DNA of 19,947 nt, taken from assembly GCA_001805895.1 (NCBI GenBank), contig MHHD01000022.1, forward strand, positions 1-19,947, given 5' to 3'. This stretch comes from Omnitrophica WOR_2 bacterium RIFCSPLOWO2_12_FULL_51_8 (GTDB lineage: Bacteria; Omnitrophota; Gorgyraeia; Gygaellales; Profunditerraquicolaceae). The translations under genes were made by a program, and so were the position numbers. Positions within the stretch are counted from its first letter, which is position 1. Every line of letters starts with the position of its first letter. Positions 12,475 through 19,947 of the stretch are shown one piece after another. The notes under the pieces were generated by a model that saw only the letters and a program-made list of their open reading frames with translations, was not told where the DNA came from and made no database searches.

Positions 12475-14262
12475 ATGTTTAATTACTTCCATCAGAATAA
12501 ATTTAATTATGAAAAAGGCCAGTTAACCCCAATTTTTATTGTCATCTTGGTAGTAGTCTTGATTATGGCCTTCGTGACCCTGAACTTAAGCAAGGTCGCC
12601 TTTATAAAAACTGATACTGCCAATGCCGCAGATGCCGGCGCCCTGGCCGCAGGTTCCATGATGGCGAATATATTTAATGCCACAGCCAAAGCTAATTCCG
12701 GGATGGAGAAGGCATTTCGGGAGTTCTACGCGGTAACTTTGATAACTCTTGTAGCAGCTACAGTATTTCTGGTAGCAGGAAAGTTGGCGCTCACCCCTAG
12801 TTATGCGAGCGCAAGTGCGGCCTTATCCCAGGCTTTTCCTTCGCCTTGCACTGCCAAAGTAAAAGCCTGGGCAGCAGCAACAAAGGAACTAGTGGCCAAG
12901 AATTTCTTGACGAAATTATATTTTACCTTGATTAACGGGCTTATAGTGTCCATACCTTTCTTTGCCGTATCCCAAGAATACTTCTATTTCTCTATCCGCG
13001 ACCAGGCAAGGCAGGGCCGGCTGGAGGCGTTTAAAATCGGGCATAAGCTCGCCTTTGTCAATAGCGGCATCGGGGCCAAATTAAAAGAGGCGAAGGTGCC
13101 TGATGACGAGGAATTAGAGGTCCTGATGGACCGGATAATGGAGCGGCTGCTGGCTAAGCTGATCCTGCAGGACTCCGCGCTTAAGGATGACCCAGATTTG
13201 CGGCAGAAGGTAAAGGAAGACCCCAGCATAGAAGAACGTTTTAAGATAAAGGAGAAGATACGTAATAATTACCGCAAAGAATTTAGCAACTTTTTAGAGC
13301 ATATAGCTGAGGCAGAAGATTATACTTATGCCTGGATTGACGGCGAGGGCAGAGACCATGCTGTGCAAGTCAAGATTAAAATTAATCCGCTGGACAAATT
13401 TGTCTTAAGGACAACCCTGCTTCCTTGGCCGGCAATAGTAACTATGCTTAATACTACGACAAACTTTTTCTTTAATTTTCTTTATGCGGCAGCAGCAGGG
13501 CTGCTTTTAGGCGCCTGTGCCTGTCAGAATTGCTGCGGCTCGCCATTTGCTCCCTTTTGCTGCACCTGCTGGGGTGTTCTCTCCGGGATAGCCGCTGCTC
13601 TTATGGGAGTGGGCATAGTCTCAAATCTTATTACTATATATAAGGTCGGAACAGCACTGGTAGTAATAGCGGCTGTTTCTGGAGGTTTGTTGCCGCTGGC
13701 TACGCATACACTTGCTGGCGATGAGGAAGACTGGTCATTAATCATTGCCTGGATAGACAAAATTGACCATGACCACCGGGTATTTGTAGAAACCTGGCAG
13801 CGGCATGAGGGGAGGGAACTGGGGCTTTGGCAGACGCGGTATCCGCAGACTTATAGCTCTAGTACGGTGGATTTTTCCGGAGAAGGCAAAATTTATCCCC
13901 CGGTGGCGAACTTTAACCCTTCAATCATTGCCACGGATAACGACCAATCTCAGTCTAATTCCTATATAACGGGTGTGGTGGTCAGGTTAAAAGACCAGAG
14001 CGCACAGTTACAAAGCCAACTTACAGCTACGCGCAGCCAAATAGAATTTTTACAGGGGGAGATTAAAAGATTTAGGGCTTTGATTGCCAGCCTGGGCGCT
14101 GCAGAAGAGGCAAAGGATTTAGAGGGCCAGGTAAAAGATTTAGAAGAACAAATAAAGAGTTTAGAGGAATCCGAGACTAAAGCCACTACAGAGCTGGAAA
14201 ACATTGCGCAAGGAATTCAAGATTATAAAAAGAATTTTCCTGACCTTTTGGGAAAAAACTAA
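12475..14262 (+). CDS. TadG-like membrane protein with cysteine cluster and coiled-coil tail
   Basis: 595 residues. The N-terminus (GQLTPIFIVILVVVLIMAFVTL, then NAADAGALAAG) matches the start of TadG/TadE-G-like Flp assembly proteins, in which a membrane helix is followed by an ADAGALAAA-type segment. Unlike most TadG it has further hydrophobic segments (about 80-110 and 150-170) and a second membrane cluster around 325-415. That cluster contains seven cysteines within 18 residues (348, 350, 353, 354, 362, 363, 365). No von Willebrand factor A domain, common in TadG, is evident. Residues about 505-590 are a charged coiled coil. The cysteines could bind metal or form disulfides. Assignment to TadG is by N-terminus and position only. 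Confidence 0.7.
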   Translation: MFNYFHQNKFNYEKGQLTPIFIVILVVVLIMAFVTLNLSKVAFIKTDTANAADAGALAAGSMMANIFNATAKANSGMEKAFREFYAVTLITLVAATVFLVAGKLALTPSYASASAALSQAFPSPCTAKVKAWAAATKELVAKNFLTKLYFTLINGLIVSIPFFAVSQEYFYFSIRDQARQGRLEAFKIGHKLAFVNSGIGAKLKEAKVPDDEELEVLMDRIMERLLAKLILQDSALKDDPDLRQKVKEDPSIEERFKIKEKIRNNYRKEFSNFLEHIAEAEDYTYAWIDGEGRDHAVQVKIKINPLDKFVLRTTLLPWPAIVTMLNTTTNFFFNFLYAAAAGLLLGACACQNCCGSPFAPFCCTCWGVLSGIAAALMGVGIVSNLITIYKVGTALVVIAAVSGGLLPLATHTLAGDEEDWSLIIAWIDKIDHDHRVFVETWQRHEGRELGLWQTRYPQTYSSSTVDFSGEGKIYPPVANFNPSIIATDNDQSQSNSYITGVVVRLKDQSAQLQSQLTATRSQIEFLQGEIKRFRALIASLGAAEEAKDLEGQVKDLEEQIKSLEESETKATTELENIAQGIQDYKKNFPDLLGKN

Positions 14263-14272
14263 GGAGGCGCTT

Positions 14273-15172
14273 ATGGGTTTTAGGCAGAGGCTGATTTTAA
14301 TCGTCATATGCAGTATGGCTTTCGGGATAAATCTCGGTTATGGCGGTATCTGGCCGGATAAGGAAGTGCCCATACCTCCGGACAGCAAAGAAGAGAAGCA
14401 GGAAAAGAGAATGATCGCCGGTCAAGAAATCGTCTTTACATATTATGCCAATACCAATGCCCCGTATATTATACAGGATTTCTACCGTAAGCTGTTGGCC
14501 GAGCGGGGTTGGCAGTCTAAGGACCTCCTGGCGCAAATGAATAATATGCATCTTCAGGATCTAAACACTAACTATATGCAACAGGCCTTAAAACAGAATT
14601 TAGTTTTTGAAAAAGAAGGGAAGATGCTAATTATTAATTTTGTGCCTGAGGAGTATGCTCAGGATAAAAAAACCTATTTTACCATTGCCCAGATGAACAT
14701 TGATACTAGCGCCGCATTGCCTGAGAACGCGGATTTCGTCCCCGTGTTATTAACCCGGCCCAAAAAAGAGGCGGCCCCAGTTTATCCCGGCGCTTCTTTG
14801 ATTAGCCTGCAAGAAGAAGCGGGTATGCAGCGGGCAACTTATTTAAGCCGCGCTCCTATAGATGAGGTATTCCAGTTTTATAAAGAAAACATGGTGAATG
14901 ATGATTGGGAACTGATACAAGAGAGGCCGGTGGAAAGAAAAAACACCGGGGGTCCGGGGGCAATGGGTGATTTAGACAACTGTCCGTCTTGTCAACAGGC
15001 AGGTTTGGCCAGCAATAAACCCAAAGAGATGCTTTTCGGGGAATTAGTCTTTTCCAATAAGCGCGGAGACAGCTGTCGCATAGGCTTTGCCTATATTCTA
15101 ACCAATGAGACTCTAAAGAATAGCCTAGATTTTACAAGCATAATGGTGGACTATGCCGAAAAAAAGAAATAA
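14273..15172 (+). CDS. Secreted protein with two related domains, function unknown
   Basis: 299 residues from the ATG at 14273, preceded by AAGGAGG. An upstream TTG-initiated extension to 14204 would overlap the TadG-like gene and push the signal peptide inward. A signal peptide is clear: FRQRLILIVICSMAFGINLGYG. The mature part shows two similar halves. One has NAPYIIQDFYRKLLAERGWQ followed by a beta-like LVFEKEGKMLIINF; the other has APIDEVFQFYKENMVNDDWELI followed by LVFSNKRGDSCRIGFAYI. A CPSC pair lies in the second half. I recognise the FY...GW pattern from uncharacterised exported proteins but cannot name a function. The 3' end overlaps the next gene by 20 bases, so it belongs to the pilus operon. 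Confidence 0.78.
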   Translation: MGFRQRLILIVICSMAFGINLGYGGIWPDKEVPIPPDSKEEKQEKRMIAGQEIVFTYYANTNAPYIIQDFYRKLLAERGWQSKDLLAQMNNMHLQDLNTNYMQQALKQNLVFEKEGKMLIINFVPEEYAQDKKTYFTIAQMNIDTSAALPENADFVPVLLTRPKKEAAPVYPGASLISLQEEAGMQRATYLSRAPIDEVFQFYKENMVNDDWELIQERPVERKNTGGPGAMGDLDNCPSCQQAGLASNKPKEMLFGELVFSNKRGDSCRIGFAYILTNETLKNSLDFTSIMVDYAEKKK

Positions 15173-16580
15173 GGCCCAGTCTTCGTTGGAATACGCGGTA
15201 TTGATCTCGGTGTTAGTTGCGGGCCTGATCGCTATGCGGGTGTACATGCTCAGGGCGGTGCAGGAGAAATACCGCCAAAGCGCAGATGTATTCGGGGGCG
15301 GCCAGCAGTACGCAAAATTAACCACAGAGGTGGAGGATTCAGATGGCCCGCTACTGAGTATCGTTACTCAGGACACCCAAGACTGGGACCCCTGTGCGCA
15401 GGCAGCCGGCATTGTCGCTAAGCTGCAAAGAGAGATAGAGGGGAGCGATTACTATAAGCCTGGACACGAGAATGACCCTAAATATAAGCAGCATAAGCCG
15501 GGCCTACAGGAGGACTTGGATTCTTTAAAATCTAGTCTTAATTCCTTGAATGCTTCGCGCGGCGCCTTAGATAAACTGCCTCCCCTGCAGGGAACGCAGG
15601 ATGTTCAGGCGGGAGTTTCGCCCGAAGACTTAGATAAGCAGGCAGTCCAAATCAACAACCAGCTCAAAAAACTGGAAGATGATCTTAAGCAGTTATCCGA
15701 TAAACGCGATAAATTAGTTGACGAAGACGAGACCATCAGCGCCGAATTTAGCAAGCAGGATGCGCGCTTAAACGAGTTAGAGGACCTGCGTCGGGTTCTG
15801 GATAAGGAGATTAGCCAGGAATTAGAAGCGATATTAAATAAACTATCTGAGAGAGAGGGAAATAACAGCGGGCAGGTGCTGGGCCAGATCCAGAGAATAA
15901 CGCAGGAGATAGAAAAAGAACGTAGTGAATTGCGACAGACAGGGGAGAAGAGCGAAAATGAACGGGAGAAGATGCTTGTTGATGAGAGGGCGCTTAAGAC
16001 AAAGCTGGCTGATTTAAAAGAGGAAGAAGAGGCAGAGGCTGTGCTGCTGGATGAAGAGGCAGAGAGGATAGAGGATCTGCGCAAGCAATTAGATCGGGAT
16101 TCAAAAAATTTAGAGACTGCGCGCACGGGTTTAGACACAAAGGAAATAGAGATAGAAACGGGGCTGCAGGGCCTGGTAGATCAGCTTGAGCCCGCAGACT
16201 GGCGCAGCGAGATTAACGTCCTGATTACAGAATTAAGCGCGAAACAAGAAAGCCGCCGGCTGCTGGACCAGGAGGCCAGCCGTATAGTAGAGGCGCGTCA
16301 AAGCGCGTATAAGAGGTTAGAGGAAATCACCAATGAGATTTTGCAGTTGAACGCGGATATGGAGAATATAGTCAAAGAGCAAAAGGCCCTGTTGGCAGAA
16401 CTAAACAAAATAAAGGCGCGGCAGAATACGGGAGGGGCTAATGTAGATGATTCCGCTAATATTGCCCTGAACGAGAGCAGCTTAGAAAAACAGATTGAGA
16501 CTAAAAAGGCGCAAATTACCCATAAGCAGAACAGAATCAAGTATTATACAACTAAATATCCAGATTGTGTTTTTCCCTAA
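15153..16580 (+). CDS. Pilin-headed long coiled-coil rod protein
   Basis: 475 residues, beginning inside the end of the preceding gene. The first 50 residues are a pilin: KKRNKAQSSLEYAVLISVLVAGLIAM, then YMLRAVQEKYRQSADVFGG, matching the other class III-signal pilins. Residues about 145-455 are an almost unbroken charged heptad-like coiled coil with several Pro/Gly breaks. Only two cysteines exist, Cys81 before the coil and Cys472 four residues from the end, so an antiparallel hairpin closed by a disulfide is conceivable. Attachment of a rod to a pilin transmembrane stem is unusual. A minor pilin, spacer or tip-presenting subunit is plausible. The coding call is firm; the role is inference. 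Confidence 0.83.
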   Translation: MPKKRNKAQSSLEYAVLISVLVAGLIAMRVYMLRAVQEKYRQSADVFGGGQQYAKLTTEVEDSDGPLLSIVTQDTQDWDPCAQAAGIVAKLQREIEGSDYYKPGHENDPKYKQHKPGLQEDLDSLKSSLNSLNASRGALDKLPPLQGTQDVQAGVSPEDLDKQAVQINNQLKKLEDDLKQLSDKRDKLVDEDETISAEFSKQDARLNELEDLRRVLDKEISQELEAILNKLSEREGNNSGQVLGQIQRITQEIEKERSELRQTGEKSENEREKMLVDERALKTKLADLKEEEEAEAVLLDEEAERIEDLRKQLDRDSKNLETARTGLDTKEIEIETGLQGLVDQLEPADWRSEINVLITELSAKQESRRLLDQEASRIVEARQSAYKRLEEITNEILQLNADMENIVKEQKALLAELNKIKARQNTGGANVDDSANIALNESSLEKQIETKKAQITHKQNRIKYYTTKYPDCVFP

Positions 16581-16594
16581 AGGGAGCGAGTAAG

Positions 16595-19500
16595 ATGTAT
16601 CTTAGAGATATAAAAAGAAAGAGTTTAGTAATTGGGGTATTTTTTGTTTTTATATTTTCTGGTCTTTTTCCTAAAGAGGCATTTTCCAGTCGCAGCCGCT
16701 CAGGAGGCGCAGACTTAGAAGAATTCGACGTCGGGAAGGTGGGGATGAGCATAGGCATTAGTTTAGGCACAGCAGTGGCAGGCGCGTATCTAAGCAGCGC
16801 TTTGCAGGCGGCAGCGCCCAAGCCGGCTACCATCACCAACGTTGCAGCAGACGGAACAAAAACGAGCATCCAGCTCATCAGAAATGGCAGCGGTAATCTG
16901 ATGATACTGGATAAGCCCACGTCTTTCTTAGAAAGGACTAGCCAGGGTTTGAGTAATATCGGAGGCGCCTTTAAGAATTTAGCCACCAATACTCCCGGAG
17001 CCGTGATTTTAGACCCCTTTACTAAAGTTTCCGGGCCCTGGGCGCAGGGTCTGCAGTCATTTTCTTCTTTTTCCCATATAGGCGGAACCTTAGTTAAAGG
17101 TTACACCTCTTATGTTGCCGCCTCATCGGTAGGCCGGGCAGTGGGCATGGCTGGGCAATATCATGGCTGGGACCGGGAAACAACTTTTTTAGTCTCTTCA
17201 ATTGCCACCAGCGGCGTAACTGGCTTTATTAACCCGGAAATTTCCCTCGCTAATAAATACATTGATGCCTATAGCGTAGGTGATATGGACAAGGGTTTAT
17301 TAGTGGGCGCTGCCAGCGGCGCGGCCAGGGCCGGGGCAATCCTGGCGATTGACGGAGGCCGCATTGAAGCCGGCCAATCGCCGGGCGTGGCCGGGCAAAT
17401 TGCCGGCTTAGCGGCCGGTGAAATGGCGACAAATGTAGGCAGAACCCTGGCTAATCCAGAGACCTGGAAATGGAAACCGGCAGTGATTGTAAAGGCAGAG
17501 CGCGGCGGGCCGGATGAACAATTAGGCCCGGTATTGCCGCAGAAAGAAGATAGGCCGCTGGATTTTCCAGATATGGATATGGATGGATTGTTTAAGCCAG
17601 TAAGCAGCCAGAATGTTTACCGCGAGGTTAAGGGCTATAAAGACGGCCTGGCTGATTTTGGCTGGAAATGGGAGGGCCAAGGAGCATACGCCTTTGAGGA
17701 GAAATATTTTTCCGATAGATACCGGAGTAATCCTTTGCGGCCTAATGTATTTGAGCTGATTGATACCCAAGCAAAGATAGGGCCAGGGACGATCCTTTAC
17801 CGCTCTCTGGTCAAGGCGCCTTTTATTGATACCTTCAGCGTCCGGAGCTGGCCAGGCCTGGCTGCTCAGTCCGTGGGTATTGTAGTGGAAAATAAATTCG
17901 GCGACAAGAAATGGGGGCCGCTCGTCAGGGAAACCGCCAGCTTAATGAGCCAGAATATTTTTGCCTCAGCTGCCAACTTTGGCGGCATTGGCATGGATTT
18001 ATATTTCGGGACCCAGTTTGAAAAGACCGAGGCCCGCGCCCGGCGCAGTTACGCGCTGTTGACTACAGGCATAGAGCGCGCGCTGGAGAAGGCCCTGCCG
18101 GAGTTAGAGCAGCCGATTAAAGAAATGTCCCAGCGCTTAGGCCAGCGAGTAGAGGCATTAAAAGCCCAAGGCCTCAAGCAGGAAAAATACCAGCAAAAAT
18201 TGCGGCAGATCAAGGCAGAGGAGGGCCAAAAGCTCGCCGATTATGTGAATCAGCATAAAGACAAATTTGGTTTCCAGTTAGGTAAGGACCAGGCCTTTGC
18301 CATAATGGCAGAATTTAGCCCCGAGGAGCTTGCCCAGGCAGCGCAGCAAATAAATCCCGGCGGCCAGCTGCTGCCCGAAGAGCGCCGGCGTACGGAGCAG
18401 AATATAGAAAACCTCCAGAGGAGCAAAAACTTAAACCTGTATGCGGTTAACCAGAATTTCATCTTTAGTCAGGTGCGCATGCACATAGAAAGAAATATGA
18501 CTCAGGATGCGCAGGGCAATGATATTTCCCTATCGCAGGCCTTTAAAAATATCGGGATGAGCCAACTCGGGCTTGGCCTGAAACAGGCAGGATACGGCAT
18601 TGCGCCGGCGATTTTTGAAGGGGCATTAAGAGGCGCTTCAGAAATGGTGGTGAAAAATATGGTTGGCCCGAAAGACAGCATTGCCAAACAGCTGTTAGTT
18701 CCTTATGCGCTGAATATGTCTTCGGCAGTGGCGCGTGGCGATGCCTGGTATCTGGGCTGGGAAAAGACCAGCAAATACTGGCAGTGGCATGCCCCGGGAG
18801 CGGATTTTACCCGCTTTGATTATGTGGAGCCGGAAAGATATGAGCTTGAGCCAGGAGACCGCGGTTTTGACTTTATCCGGCTAAAGAATTACCAGGCATT
18901 TTTTGGCGAGGAAATGGACCGCTTCAACCGTTTTGTGGATTTAAACAATATGCAGCCGGGCAAGGGGCTCCTATCCCATTCCGGCAGAAAAAGGTTTGAC
19001 TTAGACCAGAACAAATGGGTTGCTGACCCGCGCCGGGTAGCCAGCATTATCTTCTTAGAGGAGCAGCCTACTTTAGCTTATGCTATCGGACGGAGCTTAG
19101 AGCAGGCAAATCTGGATTATCTGGCCCAGACATTTGCCTTTGGCCAGCCGTTTGTGCGCGCCAGTATCCGCGAGGCCACTGTCGGCATTGAGCCGTCGCA
19201 GGTGCCTGCCTCGGCCTTTATGAATTACGTCAGCAGACTGCAGAATATTTCTAATCTGCGCTTAGGGCCGGCGATAGTATCCCTGGCGCAGGAGGCAAAC
19301 CAGTTAGCCAGGGCTAAAAACATCGGCGGCGCCTTATTAGCCACCTACCCCAAAATTGCCGAGTGGTCCCATATGCAGCCAGAGCGCTTAGTGCTGACGG
19401 ATCTAGTCAGGGATGAGGTCAAGCCGATGGCCAGAATCACCAAGGAAACCGTGCGCAGTATAGGAGAAGAGCTGGGGAATGGTTTACCAGAAGATACGCG

Positions 19501-19947
19501 GAGACATCGCGAACACTACCTTCTGGACAAAGATGTAAAATATAAAGGCGAGTATGAAGATAATCCTCCGCTGTGGCTTCTTGGCCGGGGAGAAGATCTG
19601 CAGGTTCTTACAACCACTATCGAAAGCGACAAAACAGTCCATATGGGGCATATAAGGGCGCAGGCTGACGGCCTGTCTCTTCCCGTCGGAGAAATAGTTG
19701 AGATAGCCCAAAAAACATACTCAAAAGATATCAGAGACGGAAACGGCAATCTTATCAGCAGCGAAAAGACTCCTCCCGAAGAGGTCTTTAGTTTCAGCCA
19801 GCCATATGCATCTTCTACTCCGGGGACGCCTTTTACGCGCAATGTTCTCAGTATAGACGCAGTGCGGGGCCGGCCGCCGGCAAGGGAGAATCCGGCATTA
19901 ATCCCTCTGTCAAAACAACTGCCGCATCCAACGTTAGGCAGTGGCCA
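16595..19947 (+). CDS. Very large secreted protein, function unknown, 3'-partial
   Basis: The frame from the ATG at 16595 stays open to the end of the window, giving at least 1,117 residues; GGGAGCGAG lies just upstream. A signal peptide is evident (IKRKSLVIGVFFVFIFSGLFPKEAFS). The first third has Gly/Ala/Ser-rich, weakly hydrophobic stretches (GMSIGISLGTAVAGAYLSSA; GLLVGAASGAARAGAILAI), of a kind seen in outer-surface or membrane-interacting proteins. The middle includes a Gln/Glu-rich helical region (around 490-560: LEQPIKEMSQRLGQRVEALK and following), and the rest is mixed alpha/beta without a motif I know. It follows the rod-like pilin by 14 bases, so it is probably the next gene of the same operon, perhaps a surface-exposed effector or adhesin. 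No homology is claimed. Confidence 0.8.
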   Translation, partial: MYLRDIKRKSLVIGVFFVFIFSGLFPKEAFSSRSRSGGADLEEFDVGKVGMSIGISLGTAVAGAYLSSALQAAAPKPATITNVAADGTKTSIQLIRNGSGNLMILDKPTSFLERTSQGLSNIGGAFKNLATNTPGAVILDPFTKVSGPWAQGLQSFSSFSHIGGTLVKGYTSYVAASSVGRAVGMAGQYHGWDRETTFLVSSIATSGVTGFINPEISLANKYIDAYSVGDMDKGLLVGAASGAARAGAILAIDGGRIEAGQSPGVAGQIAGLAAGEMATNVGRTLANPETWKWKPAVIVKAERGGPDEQLGPVLPQKEDRPLDFPDMDMDGLFKPVSSQNVYREVKGYKDGLADFGWKWEGQGAYAFEEKYFSDRYRSNPLRPNVFELIDTQAKIGPGTILYRSLVKAPFIDTFSVRSWPGLAAQSVGIVVENKFGDKKWGPLVRETASLMSQNIFASAANFGGIGMDLYFGTQFEKTEARARRSYALLTTGIERALEKALPELEQPIKEMSQRLGQRVEALKAQGLKQEKYQQKLRQIKAEEGQKLADYVNQHKDKFGFQLGKDQAFAIMAEFSPEELAQAAQQINPGGQLLPEERRRTEQNIENLQRSKNLNLYAVNQNFIFSQVRMHIERNMTQDAQGNDISLSQAFKNIGMSQLGLGLKQAGYGIAPAIFEGALRGASEMVVKNMVGPKDSIAKQLLVPYALNMSSAVARGDAWYLGWEKTSKYWQWHAPGADFTRFDYVEPERYELEPGDRGFDFIRLKNYQAFFGEEMDRFNRFVDLNNMQPGKGLLSHSGRKRFDLDQNKWVADPRRVASIIFLEEQPTLAYAIGRSLEQANLDYLAQTFAFGQPFVRASIREATVGIEPSQVPASAFMNYVSRLQNISNLRLGPAIVSLAQEANQLARAKNIGGALLATYPKIAEWSHMQPERLVLTDLVRDEVKPMARITKETVRSIGEELGNGLPEDTRRHREHYLLDKDVKYKGEYEDNPPLWLLGRGEDLQVLTTTIESDKTVHMGHIRAQADGLSLPVGEIVEIAQKTYSKDIRDGNGNLISSEKTPPEEVFSFSQPYASSTPGTPFTRNVLSIDAVRGRPPARENPALIPLSKQLPHPTLGSG

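Noticed and set aside
14204..14272. Upstream TTG start for the exported protein at 14273
   Set aside because: It would overlap the TadG-like gene by 59 bases and bury a clear signal peptide; AAGGAGG is correctly placed for the ATG at 14273.
15605..16138. 177-residue reverse-strand open frame rich in Ser
   Set aside because: It is the complement of the coiled-coil gene; a Ser-rich antisense frame is expected opposite Glu/Lys/Leu-rich codons.
1..19947. tRNA or rRNA genes
   Set aside because: No cloverleaf with a CCA-adjacent acceptor stem or conserved rRNA segment was noticed on either strand; this was a visual check only.

Overview
The window holds most of a tight adherence (Tad/Flp type IV) pilus locus, read left to right on the + strand. 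It is cut at both ends: the secretin lacks its start and a very large secreted protein lacks its end. The organism is probably an uncultivated bacterium of the Omnitrophota or a nearby lineage. That is inferred from divergent Tad genes, many tiny pilins with a QSxxEY ('class III signal peptide') motif, and dense REP-like repeats. No rRNA or taxonomic marker is present.

Layout. (1) 1-3200: C-terminal part of a secretin (CpaC/RcpA) with a TonB-like C-terminal domain, then a single protein joining a TadZ/CpaE-type ParA ATPase to a TadA/CpaF secretion ATPase. (2) 3186-6169: an accessory block splitting the Tad genes. It has a DUF192 gene between two identical 39-bp repeats, a REP-associated (RAYT/Y1) transposase gene broken by a 178-bp MITE-like element with clear terminal inverted repeats and target duplication, and an unrecognised HTH-like protein with its own promoter. 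(3) 6176-6332: a near-consensus sigma70 promoter, a structured leader resembling a c-di-GMP (GEMM) riboswitch in part, and an intrinsic terminator. (4) 6408-9241: three Flp-like pilins, then the inner-membrane platform proteins TadB and TadC. (5) 9270-12471: more pilins and TadE-like pseudopilins, interrupted by a GxxExxY gene inside inverted CACAGAT repeats and by an 85-bp palindromic element. (6) 12475-19947: a TadG-like membrane protein with a cysteine cluster, a secreted two-repeat protein, a pilin-headed coiled-coil rod, and a secreted protein of more than 1,117 residues.

Working model (inference). The promoter and leader at 6176-6332 would gate expression of the pilin and platform operon. 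TadZ-TadA powers assembly from the cytoplasm, TadB/TadC form the platform, and the secretin is the outer-membrane pore. The many pilin-like proteins would supply major and minor subunits. No prepilin peptidase, CpaB, CpaD or TadD is visible, so they must lie elsewhere. At least six unrelated repeat families sit between these genes, and some have supplied start codons, stop codons or coding sequence.
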